Shown here one piece after another: positions 1 to 8,619 of a DNA stretch of 64,000 nt (positions are counted from its first letter, which is position 1; each line of letters starts with the position of its first letter). Both the position numbers and the translations under genes were made by a program. Location: assembly GCA_903840435.1 (NCBI GenBank), contig CAIMFV010000047.1:62001-126000 (forward strand). Direction: 5' to 3'. Origin of the DNA: an uncultured Caulobacterales bacterium. Its GTDB lineage: Bacteria > Pseudomonadota > Alphaproteobacteria > Caulobacterales > Caulobacteraceae. Below the pieces are notes generated by a model. That model saw nothing but the letters and a program-made list of their open reading frames with translations. It was not told where the DNA came from and made no database searches.

Positions 1-106
1 CTTCAGCCACGGCCTCGCGATGGGTCGCAACCTTAGCGGAGACATCGACCATCCGGGCGCGGCCGGTGCTGTCGAGGTGGGTCAGGGGTTCAGGGCCAGA
101 AGTCAT
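1..106 (-). CDS. moaC: MoaC, cyclic pyranopterin monophosphate synthase (N-terminal part only)
   Basis: Only the first 35 codons lie in the window; the gene runs off the left edge. The translation begins MTSGPEPLTHLDSTGRARMV and continues with a VDVSAK segment, which is the typical MoaC N-terminus. MoaC acts early in molybdenum cofactor synthesis, converting the GTP-derived cyclic intermediate to cyclic pyranopterin monophosphate in the cytoplasm. Its ATG overlaps the TGA of moaB by four bases (ATGA), so the two are probably translationally coupled in a moaE-moaB-moaC operon. Confidence 0.85.
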   Translation of the reverse strand, partial: MTSGPEPLTHLDSTGRARMVDVSAKVATHREAVAE

Positions 107-648
107 TTCTCGCCCAGTCTCGGCATCAGTTCGACCATGTTGCAAGGGCGGTGGCGGCTGTCGAGTTGGGCGGCGATCACCTTATCCCACCCATCCCGCA
201 CGGCACCATTTGAGCCTGGCAGGCAGAAGACGAACACCCCCTCGATAATCCCGGCCAGTGCACGCGATTGCAAGGTCGAGAGGCCGACGCTTTGATAGGA
301 GACGAGGTGAAACACCACGGAAAAGCCATCAATCGTTTTGTCGAACAAGGGCGAAAGGGCTTCTGGCGTCACGTCGCGACCGGTTAAGCCCGTTCCGCCT
401 GTGGTCAAGATGGCGTCCACCTCACCCGACCCGGTCCAAGCCTTCACCTTTTGGCGAATGTCCGTCACATCGTCGCGCACGACCGCGCGGTCTGCCAGGA
501 CGTGACCAGCGCCCTTCAGTCGGTCGATGAGAATTTGGCCTGAGGTGTCGCTCTCTTCATCACGGGTATCGGAGATGGTCAGGACAGCGATCCTTACCGG
601 TTGAAACCTCGCGCCTGTGTCCAGTTTGCCGCCAATTTCCAGGCCCAT
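103..648 (-). CDS. moaB: MoaB, molybdopterin adenylyltransferase family
   Basis: 181 residues, close to the usual length of the MoaB/MogA family, which activates molybdopterin by adenylation before metal insertion. Visible family features are the N-terminal strand and loop VRIAVLTISDTRD and the nucleotide-binding segment TGGTGLTGRDVTPEA, followed by a conserved FRxxSY-like stretch read here as FHLVSYQSVG. I chose the ATG at 648 (MGLEIGG). A longer open frame reaches 897, but it would overlap most of the moaE 3' end and adds no recognisable sequence. The gene sits 25 bases after moaE and overlaps moaC by four bases, consistent with one operon. Confidence 0.88.
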   Translation of the reverse strand: MGLEIGGKLDTGARFQPVRIAVLTISDTRDEESDTSGQILIDRLKGAGHVLADRAVVRDDVTDIRQKVKAWTGSGEVDAILTTGGTGLTGRDVTPEALSPLFDKTIDGFSVVFHLVSYQSVGLSTLQSRALAGIIEGVFVFCLPGSNGAVRDGWDKVIAAQLDSRHRPCNMVELMPRLGEK

Positions 649-673
649 TGCCCCGCTCTCCTCCTGCGCAGGT

Positions 674-1162
674 TCAGCTCTGGGCTGGTGCGCCTGCATC
701 CCAACGTCTGGCGTCGACATAGTCGGTGTCGCGCGGCGTAATCCAGCGGGCTTCGCCCTCGGTATAGCTTTTTTTCCAAAAGGGCGCCCGCGACTTGAGG
801 AAATCCATAATCTGGTCGGCCCCTTCAAAGGCTGCCCGGCGGTGGGGCGCCGCTGTGGCGACAAAGACGATGGTCTCTCCCACCGCAATGCGCCCAATTC
901 TATGAATGATGGCCACCGCGCTCAATCCGTGGCGGGCCTGGGCGGCTTGCGCCATCTCCATGATGTGCGTTTCGACAAAACCTTTATAGGTTTCAAGCTC
1001 TAAGGCCTGGGTGCTCCCGGCTTCGGATCTGACCCGCCCGGTGAAACTGACCACAGCGCCGCTCTCGCGCGATAAGCGAAGTTCAAAGGCACGCAAAGCT
1101 TCCGCGGCGTCAAAAGGCGCGTCCGTGATCTGCAAGTGGGGGCGACTGACGTCCATCCTCAC
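674..1162 (-). CDS. moaE: MoaE, molybdopterin synthase catalytic (large) subunit
   Basis: 162 residues, near the family's usual ~150. MoaE with MoaD transfers sulfur to precursor Z to form molybdopterin. Family features are GAVVSFTGRVR near residue 38, LELETYKGFVETH, the IIHRIGRIAVGE strand and the C-terminal segment APFWKKSYTEGEARW, which carries the conserved lysines of the active site. First gene of the moaE-moaB-moaC run on the minus strand. A moaD gene for the small sulfur-carrier subunit is not adjacent and must be elsewhere. Start at 1162 (MRMDVS); the ATG two codons later is equally possible. Confidence 0.9.
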   Translation of the reverse strand: MRMDVSRPHLQITDAPFDAAEALRAFELRLSRESGAVVSFTGRVRSEAGSTQALELETYKGFVETHIMEMAQAAQARHGLSAVAIIHRIGRIAVGETIVFVATAAPHRRAAFEGADQIMDFLKSRAPFWKKSYTEGEARWITPRDTDYVDARRWDAGAPAQS

Positions 1163-1267
1163 TAGATAGCATCGCCGCCCCGTTGTAACAGGGGGGGGAG
1201 AGGAGATAGAGGCCTTAGCCGATCATGCTAAGCTTTCGGGGTCGATTCGCAAACGAGGGGCGAAACC

Positions 1268-1750
1268 TTGAGACGAGGCGTGTGTCACGGCTGGCGGTCC
1301 CCTCGGGCGAGCTCTTTCCGAACCGCCCAGATCCGAGTGGGGCTTGGCCTGAGCCTGAGCCTTGTCTTGAGCGTCAACGTGATCGCGGCTGTGCCAAAGC
1401 TCCCGCCAGACCGCTTCGATTTGCAATGCAAGATCTCGCGCATCTTGCCGCGCGCCAAGCCGATGGGCGAGAAGCACTTCCGCATCGACTTGCAATCCAA
1501 GGCCTGGTGTGAGGATCGCTGCGAGGTGACGTCTGATCTCGTGCTGCAAGAAGATAATTTGGTGCTTAACCTCGCCGACGCGCCAGCGGGCCCAGCCCGT
1601 GTGCATCGGGTGATCAGCTTCAGTCGCCGCACCGCCGACCTGCGTGACGAGCGCACCACAACCCTTGACGGCGATCTGGTGGGCACAGAATTGCTCAGTG
1701 GTCGCTGCCGTCTCCGACCCTTTTCCGGCATCGGCAAGAAGCTGTTTTAG
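1268..1750 (+). CDS. Hypothetical exported protein
   Basis: About 160 residues from a TTG start; I do not recognise the family. The N-terminus has basic residues followed by a hydrophobic stretch (VGLGLSLSLVLSVNVIAA), suggesting a signal peptide, and the mature part is short with three cysteines in the middle. A GTG at 1337 just before the hydrophobic segment is an alternative start. It reads away from the moa operon and converges on the winged-helix gene downstream. The plus frame was preferred over a 150-residue minus-strand frame because its composition looks protein-like. Real gene likely, function unknown. Confidence 0.5.
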   Translation: MRRGVCHGWRSPRASSFRTAQIRVGLGLSLSLVLSVNVIAAVPKLPPDRFDLQCKISRILPRAKPMGEKHFRIDLQSKAWCEDRCEVTSDLVLQEDNLVLNLADAPAGPARVHRVISFSRRTADLRDERTTTLDGDLVGTELLSGRCRLRPFSGIGKKLF

Positions 1751-1771
1751 ACGCGCCTATCCGTCTTGGGC

Positions 1772-2167
1772 CTAGCTGTCCTGATCAATATCATCCGTCA
1801 TCCGACCAATGGCTTGCAGCACGGCGACGATCAAAGGATCGGATCGGTTGAGATGATAGAGCTTGCCGGGGTCTTGGATCACCGCCCCCAGATTGATCAT
1901 CCTTTGCAGCTTTCGACGCACGGTTTCGCGTGGGATATCCGTCATTTGCGAAATCGTGTGGGCGCTTGCCCCGCCAAGGCGACGGCTCTCGGATTTGACC
2001 AGAGCGTCCGCGTCAGCGACAAAGATCAGACAGAGGACCAAAAAAATCTCGTCAATCTCTACCTTGCATTTTGAGCGAATATCTCCGACAGACACAAAGA
2101 GGCGTCGAAGAAGTAGGTAGCTTTTACGTGTCCGATCTCCGTCGGAGTTCTTTTCAGCGTAATTCAT
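1772..2167 (-). CDS. Winged helix-turn-helix transcriptional regulator (MarR-like)
   Basis: 131 residues. The middle of the protein reads GGASAHTISQMTDIPRETVR followed by RKLQRMINLGAVIQD, a clear helix-turn-helix plus wing as in MarR and related small regulators. The N-terminal third is charged and helical and probably dimerises. No ligand-binding domain is present. It is transcribed away from the hybrid kinase gene; the roughly 180-base gap between them holds a short inverted repeat (2248-2266) that could be its operator. Target genes are not evident. Confidence 0.7.
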   Translation of the reverse strand: MNYAEKNSDGDRTRKSYLLLRRLFVSVGDIRSKCKVEIDEIFLVLCLIFVADADALVKSESRRLGGASAHTISQMTDIPRETVRRKLQRMINLGAVIQDPGKLYHLNRSDPLIVAVLQAIGRMTDDIDQDS

Positions 2168-2247
2168 ATTGACGCGCAGACTCGCAAGAATTGACTGGTG
2201 AAGAGATCGGGCTATGTTTAATTATTTGCAGGTGGTGTGCCATTTCA

Positions 2248-2266
2248 AACTTAACAACTGTAAGTT
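2248..2266. promoter_or_regulatory. Inverted repeat, candidate operator between regulator and kinase genes
   Basis: AACTTA and TAAGTT, separated by seven bases, form a symmetric 19-base site between the divergent winged-helix regulator and hybrid kinase genes. Its size suits a dimeric regulator. This is inference from position only. Confidence 0.35.
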
Positions 2267-2349
2267 ATGCTTGGACACGGGAGCGGAGTTAGTCAAGCCC
2301 ATTTTGGGCTGTTAAGTCTGAAAATGCAGTTTTTGCTTCGCCTTTAGGG

Positions 2350-3867
2350 TTGGCTAAGCAGGTTAGGGTAAGCGGGGTGGCGGAGTTGACCTCAGGGAAA
2401 CGAGACGTCAAAGCATTGTATTTGAGATATATTTTTGTCGACTCGCACTTGAACCTCTTGGCGGCGAGCCCAGAGTTTGGTGCGCTCTCCGACAATCCCA
2501 AGCTGAGCGACCTGTTCGTCGGGGCGCCGAGCTTTAGTCACTTAGTGCAAAATTCGGGCGCGAAGTTCGCGTTTGAGGGGCGAGCCCCGGGGCAAGATTT
2601 TAGCGCCCATGCGACACCGATTGGGGACGGTGTCTTGTTGATCGGCGCGGCCACCGGCGATGAGAGCGAAGAGTTGCGCCGGGCGCTTGAGCGGGAAACC
2701 GCTGCCAATCGCTTGAAGAGCGCGTTTCTAGCCGCCATGAGCCATGAATTGCGCGAGCCCTTGCTTGCGGTCATTGGCGTCGTTGATGCGCTGCGCATGG
2801 GCGGTCTGTCGTCGGAGCAAGGTGAACTTGTCGGATTGATCGAACAGTCCGGCGAAGCCTTAACGCGCGCCGTCGATGACATGCTCGATTTCGCCCGCAT
2901 GGAGGCGGGGGCGCTCACGCTCGCGGAGGAACCCTTTGATTTGCGCGGCGAACTGTTCGAGGCCGCGCGCCGGTTTGAGTCCGTGGCGGGTCAGGCAGGC
3001 CTTGCCTATAGCATTGAAATTTCGCCCCGCGTCTCTGGGGTTTTTCTTGGCGATGTGGCGCGCCTGAAGCAGGTCACCACCAGTCTGATCTCCAATGCTG
3101 TGCGCTATACGCAAAAAGGTCGCGTAACTGTTGCGATTGATCTCGAATTTGATGCAAGCCTGCCGCGCCTCGTGGTTGAGGTGACCGACACCGGACCCGA
3201 GCTTGCCGCGCGCGGTCCGCCAGAGCTGTTTGCCGGAGGATTGCCCGACGCAGGCGGTCCTGGCGCAACCTATGGCGTCGCAGGACTTGGGCTGGCCATT
3301 TCGCGTGGCCTGATCGAGCGGATGGGCGGTGGGATGTCTATCCAGGTTCGCCCGCGCCAAGGGGCTGCGTTCCGGGTTTGGGCCCCGATCAAACCGGCCA
3401 AGGTGAAGGCTCCGCGCCAAGGAACCGACCCCGCGCCGCCGACGGCTCTGCAAGACAGCCCCGCTGACCAACAGATTCGCTGCCTGGTGGCGGAGGACCA
3501 TCCGGCGAACCGACGGATCATTGAATTGATGTTGGCGCCGCTTGGCGTGCACGTCAGCTTGGTTTCCAACGGACAGGAAGCGGTTGACGCCTTCCGCAAC
3601 GGCCAATTTGGCATGGTCTTGCTCGACATGCAGATGCCTGTGCTGGATGGTGTTGAGGCGGCCAAGGCCATGCGGGACATCGAGCGGATCGAGCAGCGTC
3701 CGCGGACACCGATCGCCATGCTGACCGCCAATGTCTTGCCAAAGCACCGCAGCGAGGCCATGGGCGCGGGCGCCGACCTCTTCATCGCCAAGCCGGTTAC
3801 GCCCGCGACACTGGCGGCGAGCCTCGATGCACTGATCCGGGCGACAGACGCCTATGAGGGGCGCTAG
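2350..3867 (+). CDS. Soluble hybrid sensor histidine kinase with C-terminal receiver domain
   Basis: 505 residues with no transmembrane segments, so probably a cytoplasmic sensor. Residues ~20-100 form a short PAS-like region. A dimerisation/phosphoacceptor domain follows with SHELREPL (His ~132), then an ATPase domain with N249, a D-T-G box at 280-282 and GLGLAIS near 312. A proline-rich linker (~350-372) leads to a receiver domain with acidic residues at AEDH (~381-383), phosphoacceptor Asp ~426 in LLDMQMPVLDG, and the conserved Lys in FIAKPVT. The start is uncertain: no ATG exists in frame upstream, so TTG at 2350 or GTG at 2377 must serve. The signal and output partner are unknown. Confidence 0.88.
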   Translation: MAKQVRVSGVAELTSGKRDVKALYLRYIFVDSHLNLLAASPEFGALSDNPKLSDLFVGAPSFSHLVQNSGAKFAFEGRAPGQDFSAHATPIGDGVLLIGAATGDESEELRRALERETAANRLKSAFLAAMSHELREPLLAVIGVVDALRMGGLSSEQGELVGLIEQSGEALTRAVDDMLDFARMEAGALTLAEEPFDLRGELFEAARRFESVAGQAGLAYSIEISPRVSGVFLGDVARLKQVTTSLISNAVRYTQKGRVTVAIDLEFDASLPRLVVEVTDTGPELAARGPPELFAGGLPDAGGPGATYGVAGLGLAISRGLIERMGGGMSIQVRPRQGAAFRVWAPIKPAKVKAPRQGTDPAPPTALQDSPADQQIRCLVAEDHPANRRIIELMLAPLGVHVSLVSNGQEAVDAFRNGQFGMVLLDMQMPVLDGVEAAKAMRDIERIEQRPRTPIAMLTANVLPKHRSEAMGAGADLFIAKPVTPATLAASLDALIRATDAYEGR

Positions 3868-3906
3868 CTTAGGCTCTCTGTCAGGCAAGACGAAGCGAGG
3901 ACGACC

Positions 3907-4872
3907 ATGGGGAGCTCCCCTTTCATTCCGGTCATCGATTTAGCGCCGCTGCACAGCGCCGACCCCGACGCGCTCGGCAACGTGGCGGCGCAGGTGCGCC
4001 AGGCCTTTATCCAGTCGGGCTTCTGCTACATCAAAAACCACGGCATTGATGAGGTCGTGATCGGAGATGCTGTTCAGGCGGCGCGGCGGTTCTTTCACCG
4101 TCCACTGGACGAGAAGTTACGCTCGGCGCCAAAAGAGTCGGTGCGAGGCTTTAACGCCATCGGTCGGACCCAGATGTATGGCTCCAAGCACCCTGATTAT
4201 AAAGAATATTTCCAGATTGGCCTGGAATTGCCGCGCGACGATCCCGCCGTGCTCGCTGGCCAACCTCTGCGCGGACCAAACCAATGGCCGCAAGGAGACG
4301 CAGAGTTTGAGCGCGCCTTGATGGCCTATTTCCATGCAGTGGCCGATTGCGGACAAACCTTCTTGCGCGCCGTCGCCGTCTCGCTTGGGGTCCAGGCGAA
4401 TTTCTTCGCCGGAAAATACGACAAGCCGCTGCAGCGCACCCAATGCGTCTATTATCCGCCCCACCCTGCGGAGGCCGACGAAGACGTGTTCGGCGTGGCG
4501 CCGCATACCGATTACGGCTGTGTCACCCTCCTATGGCAAGATGAGGTTGGCGGCCTGGAGGTGCAGGACCGGACCGGTGGTTGGGTTGCCGCGCCGCCCA
4601 TCCCAGGAACCTTGGTGGTCAATATTGGCGATCTGCTCGCCCGCTGGTCGAATGATCTTTACGTCTCCACCCCGCATCGGGTCACCAACCGGTCTGGCCG
4701 CGAGCGGCTCTCCATCGCCACCTTCTATGATCCAGACTTTGTCGCCACCGTCGATGCGATGGATTTCGGCGTCACCCCGACGGATCGCAAATATCCGCCG
4801 ACCACGGCGGGAGACTATATTATCGGTCGAATCTCGACCTCGCAAAAGCTTGCCAAAGCCAGCGCGGGGTAG
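3907..4872 (+). CDS. 2-oxoglutarate/Fe(II)-dependent dioxygenase, isopenicillin N synthase-like family
   Basis: 321 residues. N-terminal DIOX_N-like region (IPVIDLAPL, then FCYIKNHGID) followed by the double-stranded beta-helix core. The iron triad is visible as H200-T-D202 in PHTDYG and H257 in STPHRVTN; the 2-oxoglutarate-binding R-x-S is R267-L-S269 in RERLSIATFYDPD. Such cytosolic enzymes hydroxylate or desaturate small molecules, but the substrate cannot be read from sequence. It lies 39 bases after the hybrid kinase on the same strand, so co-transcription is possible. It starts with ATG at 3907. Confidence 0.88.
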   Translation: MGSSPFIPVIDLAPLHSADPDALGNVAAQVRQAFIQSGFCYIKNHGIDEVVIGDAVQAARRFFHRPLDEKLRSAPKESVRGFNAIGRTQMYGSKHPDYKEYFQIGLELPRDDPAVLAGQPLRGPNQWPQGDAEFERALMAYFHAVADCGQTFLRAVAVSLGVQANFFAGKYDKPLQRTQCVYYPPHPAEADEDVFGVAPHTDYGCVTLLWQDEVGGLEVQDRTGGWVAAPPIPGTLVVNIGDLLARWSNDLYVSTPHRVTNRSGRERLSIATFYDPDFVATVDAMDFGVTPTDRKYPPTTAGDYIIGRISTSQKLAKASAG

Positions 4873-4896
4873 GGCTGGGTGCTGTTGCCACCACGC

Positions 4897-6315
4897 TTAT
4901 TTGGCATTGGCGTAGAGTTTCACCACGCGGAACAGATATTCCCGGCCCTCCATCAGCGACTGGACGGAGATATGTTCGTTGAGGCCGTGGATATTGCCGA
5001 GCGAGCGGTCGGAGAACATGCCCGTCAGGCCATAGGTCGGGATGCCGCCTGCATTCAGATAACTGCCATCGGTGGCGCCGGTGCTCATCATCGGCAAGAC
5101 GGGAACGCCGGGCCACATCTGATGGGCCACCGCCTCGGCCGGACCGAGCACCTTGTCGGTCAGGGGCGGCGCGGGCGGTGTTGGCGCCAGATCGCCAACG
5201 GCAGTGATGGACACCTTAGGGTCTGAAATGACCGTGGTCAGGGTGGCCTGCACCTGAGCCACCGACATGCCGGGGAAGATGCGACAATTGACATTGGCGG
5301 CCGCGCGTTGTGGCAGCGCATTGGCCGCGTGTCCGCCTTCCAACAGCGTGGCGACGCAGGTGGTGCGTAGCATGGAATGCCAAACCGGATCGCGCGAGAC
5401 GATGGCGTCGGCTTGCTTGTCGGCAGGATTGGCCACGAGAGCCAGCATCGCCTTGGCGGGATCGCCGCCCACCAGTCCAGCGGTGCGGGTAAAATAGGCC
5501 TTGGTCGTATCGCTCAGCTGGATCGGAAAGTCGAAGATCGCCAACCGGCCGAGCGCATTGGCGATGTGGTAGATGGCGTTGTCAGGGCGCGGCAGTGACG
5601 AGTGGCCGCCCGGATTGGTCGCTTCTAGGCGGAAGTCTTGATAGACCTTTTCGCCAGCCTGAATGCCCAGATAGCTGCGCTTGCCCGTATCGTCGAGACG
5701 CCCATCCGCGCCTTCATTCAAGGCAAATTCAGCATCGATCCAGTCCTTGTGTTGCTTCACCAACCACTCAGCACCGTCAAAGGCGAGCCCGCCATTTTCC
5801 TCGCCGCAGGTCAGGGCCAGTTTGATGTCACGACGGGGAGTAAAGCCTTGCTGCTTATAGCGGATCAGCAGGTCGGCGATCACCGCCGCCATGGCCTTAT
5901 CGTCCATCGTCCCGCGGCCATAGAAATATCCGCCTTCCTCGACCAGGGTGAAGGGGTCGCGGGTCCAGTCGGCGCGCTTGGCTTCCACCACGTCGAGATG
6001 GGCGAGAAGTAAGATGGCTTTGGCGCTGGGGTCTGTGCCGTGCAGCGTGGCCAGCAGGCCGCCCTCCTTGGGATGGCCGGGCGCGGTAAAGACCCGCACG
6101 TCGGGCTCGGCATAGCCCACCGCTTTTAAGCGCGTGGCGATCTGGGCTGCCGCCACGGTGCAGTCGCCCGATGACAAGGTGGTGTTTGTTTCGACGAGCT
6201 CCTTATAGAGGGCGCGGAAGGCCGGTTCGGTCGGATCGGCTGAGGGTTGGGCCACCGCACCGCTCGCCAGAGCCAAAACCACACCCGCCGCCACCAAGCT
6301 CAATCGCATCATCAC
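4897..6315 (-). CDS. Exported M20-family metallopeptidase
   Basis: 472 residues with a signal peptide (hydrophobic core VAAGVVLALASGAVA, cleavage near residue 23), so the enzyme is probably periplasmic. M20 metal-binding motifs appear in order: H106-L-D108 in LLLAHLDVVEA, D138/D139 in GRGTMDDK, and E172/E173 in CGEENGG; a dimerisation domain follows and the last metal histidine is probably in the C-terminal SDRSLGNIHGLNEH segment. Family members hydrolyse dipeptides or N-acyl amino acids; substrate unknown. It converges on the dioxygenase gene and is followed on the same strand by an exported phosphoesterase gene upstream. Confidence 0.88.
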   Translation of the reverse strand: MMMRLSLVAAGVVLALASGAVAQPSADPTEPAFRALYKELVETNTTLSSGDCTVAAAQIATRLKAVGYAEPDVRVFTAPGHPKEGGLLATLHGTDPSAKAILLLAHLDVVEAKRADWTRDPFTLVEEGGYFYGRGTMDDKAMAAVIADLLIRYKQQGFTPRRDIKLALTCGEENGGLAFDGAEWLVKQHKDWIDAEFALNEGADGRLDDTGKRSYLGIQAGEKVYQDFRLEATNPGGHSSLPRPDNAIYHIANALGRLAIFDFPIQLSDTTKAYFTRTAGLVGGDPAKAMLALVANPADKQADAIVSRDPVWHSMLRTTCVATLLEGGHAANALPQRAAANVNCRIFPGMSVAQVQATLTTVISDPKVSITAVGDLAPTPPAPPLTDKVLGPAEAVAHQMWPGVPVLPMMSTGATDGSYLNAGGIPTYGLTGMFSDRSLGNIHGLNEHISVQSLMEGREYLFRVVKLYANAK

Positions 6316-6371
6316 GCCGTCTCCAAACCCATCTTATCGCCCCGCGAACCGAGCATGAATTCGCCGCGGCT

Positions 6372-7775
6372 TCAATCAGAATGCGCAGCGATCCGGTCTG
6401 GGGTGCAGGCGAGCCGCCGCCCAATGATCTGGCAGGTCTGTAGAGGCTTGCCGAAGCGGTCGCGCACCTCCATCCGCCAGTGCGCGGCGCCTGTGCGGGT
6501 CAGGGTCAGAAAGCCAAACCCATCTATCCAGGAGGCCAGTTGGTCGACCTTGGCCCCGGGGGCGGGGTCCAGATCCATCGGCGGGGAGGTGGGCAGGGGC
6601 ACCTTGTCCTCGTCCGTGCCCGAAAAGCCTGCAACGATCTGTACGGGCAAGTCGGTCTTGAAGCTGACCGCCTCAAAGACATGCACATGGCCGCTGAGGA
6701 TCATATCGGCTGACGGCGGCGCCAATGCTGGGCTTTTTGAGGCAAAGGCGGAGATGAGGGCGGCATTGCCGCCATAGAGCGTCGGCTGGCCTGATTTCGA
6801 GGTTCCGGCAGCATAGGCGAGCCAGGGGTGGTGGTCGACCAGGATGGTATGGCCAGCCTTGGCGCTGAGCGATGTGATCGCCGCATAGGTAGCTTGTAAG
6901 CGCACCATCAGCGGATCGTCAGCGGCCAAGGGCTTATTTCCGGCCGCTGCGCTGTCAAACACCACGAGTTGGGTGTCGTGCCCCAGGGGGACGGCGAAGG
7001 GCGCCGAGGTGTCGCCATCGAGCCGGTTGGCGGGATCGTGACAATCGGTGCTTGGGCTGAGGGCGGCGATGTCGAGCAGGCGGCGATAGCCGGAGCCCGC
7101 ACGGGCGCAGTCTTCGTGATTACCACGGGCGGCGACCAGCGCCGCCGTGCGCAGCAAGGGCGCTGCCGGGTCGAAAAAATCGGCGCGCCAGGACGCCCAG
7201 CGATCGCCCGACGGGCTGCCAGCACAGCCCGTATTTCCAGCCGGACAGGGGCTCTCACGGTAGAGATAGTCGCCGACATGAATAACAAGGTCAGGCTTCC
7301 ACGCCGCCGCCGCCTTGGCGACTTGCGCGAAGGGATAGTCGTTGGGATCATTGCAGGCTTGGAACACGCCCCCATTGGCGCTCGCCTTCAAGCGACAGCC
7401 CGTATCGCCGATGACAACCAACCGCCTCATGGTGCGCGGCGGCAGGGGAAGGCGCACCCCGGCCAACCAGACCTGGCGGGCAGACCGTGGCAGTCTGGCC
7501 TCGCAGACGGAGATGTCAAAGCTCGCGCCCGAGGCAGAAGGCGCGCGCAGGCTCATGGGCAGATGATGTCGAGAACGCAGTCTGAGGCGCACGCTTAGGC
7601 TTGGGCAGGGCTGACCGTCCCCAACGGCGGTTCGCACAATGGGCGCGCCATCAGCGCCGAGCTCGACCCAAGCTGGGCCCGGCCCTGCGGCGAAGGAGGG
7701 TGTGGCGCTGAAGGCGGCGAGGAGGGCGGCCATGAGAAATATGGCGGGGCCGAACAGACGAAAAGGCGATTTCAC
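6372..7775 (-). CDS. Exported metallophosphoesterase (calcineurin-like)
   Basis: 467 residues from a GTG start, with a well-placed GGGAGA ribosome-binding site seven bases upstream. A signal peptide (GPAIFLMAALLAAFSATPSFA) sends it to the periplasm. The calcineurin-like metal ligands occur in order: VVIGDTGC, HVGDYLY, ARGNHEDC, VDHHPW and SGHVHVFEA. The ~100 residues before the first motif may be a beta-sandwich, as in purple acid phosphatase or PhoD-like enzymes. Likely hydrolyses phosphomono- or diesters; no phosphate-regulon site was recognised upstream. Only 56 bases separate it from the M20 gene, so the two may be co-transcribed. Confidence 0.85.
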   Translation of the reverse strand: MKSPFRLFGPAIFLMAALLAAFSATPSFAAGPGPAWVELGADGAPIVRTAVGDGQPCPSLSVRLRLRSRHHLPMSLRAPSASGASFDISVCEARLPRSARQVWLAGVRLPLPPRTMRRLVVIGDTGCRLKASANGGVFQACNDPNDYPFAQVAKAAAAWKPDLVIHVGDYLYRESPCPAGNTGCAGSPSGDRWASWRADFFDPAAPLLRTAALVAARGNHEDCARAGSGYRRLLDIAALSPSTDCHDPANRLDGDTSAPFAVPLGHDTQLVVFDSAAAGNKPLAADDPLMVRLQATYAAITSLSAKAGHTILVDHHPWLAYAAGTSKSGQPTLYGGNAALISAFASKSPALAPPSADMILSGHVHVFEAVSFKTDLPVQIVAGFSGTDEDKVPLPTSPPMDLDPAPGAKVDQLASWIDGFGFLTLTRTGAAHWRMEVRDRFGKPLQTCQIIGRRLACTPDRIAAHSD

Positions 7776-8092
7776 CGAGCAATCTCCCGCAATTTCAGGC
7801 CCTGCCTGTCTAGCCCCCTGCTATGCCAGAACAATGGGGGAAGCGGGTCGCAAATGTCCATATTAGGGACGAGATCGGCGCTTTCACCGTTTGGCCAGAC
7901 CGTATCCTCGGGCCGGAATTCGGGTCGCGCGCCCGAAAGGTCACCGCCATCCTCTCCAAACCTGAACGCCAGCTGAACGCGTCTTGCCAATTCTGTTCAG
8001 CTTCATTCGGCTAGGAATTTTTAAGGGGCTGAACAGCGTGGAAGGTTGCGCGGAGATCACGCGCGCACCTGCCAGACTTGGGAGGATCAGAA

Positions 8093-8554
8093 ATGCGCTT
8101 TAGTCGCAGGTTTGCTTTGATTAGCACGCTGGCCGCCCTGATGGCGCCGGCCGCCGCCCATGCACAATGGTGGGCGCAACACCCGGCCTATGTTCGGGCC
8201 ATGAGCAATCTGCGCCAAGCCAATTGGCTTTTGGCCCATCATGACAATTGGGACCAACCGGCGAATCAGGCTGAAGGGCGGGCCATGGCGGAAATTCGCG
8301 CCGCCTATCAGGAACTGAAAGGTGCGGCCATTCTCGATGAAAAAGATATCGACGATCCGCCGCCGCCGAGCTTTCCCTTTGGCGATCACCGGGGCCGGTT
8401 ACACCGGGCGATGGACCTGTTGAACCAGACCCACAGCGAAATCACCGCTGAAGAGGATAACCCCGCTGCGCGTGGCTTGCGCGACCGGGCGGTCAGCCAT
8501 GTGGATGCAGCTGGCCGCTGGACCCAAGCAGCGATCAATTTCTGGAATTACTAA
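8093..8554 (+). CDS. Small exported protein of unknown function
   Basis: 153 residues from the ATG at 8093, preceded by a GGGAGGA ribosome-binding site; an in-frame TTG fifteen bases earlier lies on that site and is less likely. The N-terminus MRFSRRFALISTLAALMAPA followed by AAHAQ is a standard Sec signal peptide. The mature part is helical, rich in His, Trp and Asn (QWWAQHPAYVRAMSNLRQAN, LLAHHDNWDQ) with a PPPPSFPF linker in the middle. I recognise no named domain. It stands alone, ending at a strong terminator, which fits a monocistronic periplasmic protein. Confidence 0.75.
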   Translation: MRFSRRFALISTLAALMAPAAAHAQWWAQHPAYVRAMSNLRQANWLLAHHDNWDQPANQAEGRAMAEIRAAYQELKGAAILDEKDIDDPPPPSFPFGDHRGRLHRAMDLLNQTHSEITAEEDNPAARGLRDRAVSHVDAAGRWTQAAINFWNY

Positions 8555-8574
8555 ATCGGGTCTTCCCACCTCAA

Positions 8575-8610
8575 AACCCATCTGCGGCGTGCTGCAGATG
8601 GGTTCTTTTT
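8575..8610 (+). terminator. Rho-independent terminator
   Basis: An 11-bp perfect stem (AACCCATCTGC with GCAGATGGGTT) and an 8-base loop, followed by CTTTTT. It lies 20 bases after the small exported protein gene and just before the end of the DUF1501 gene on the other strand. Confidence 0.88.
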
Positions 8611-8619
8611 CGCCTGAAT

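Noticed and set aside
2860-3888. 342-codon minus-strand open frame opposite the hybrid kinase
   Set aside because: The plus strand encodes a complete kinase with all motifs; the minus frame has no recognisable domain and reflects high GC content.
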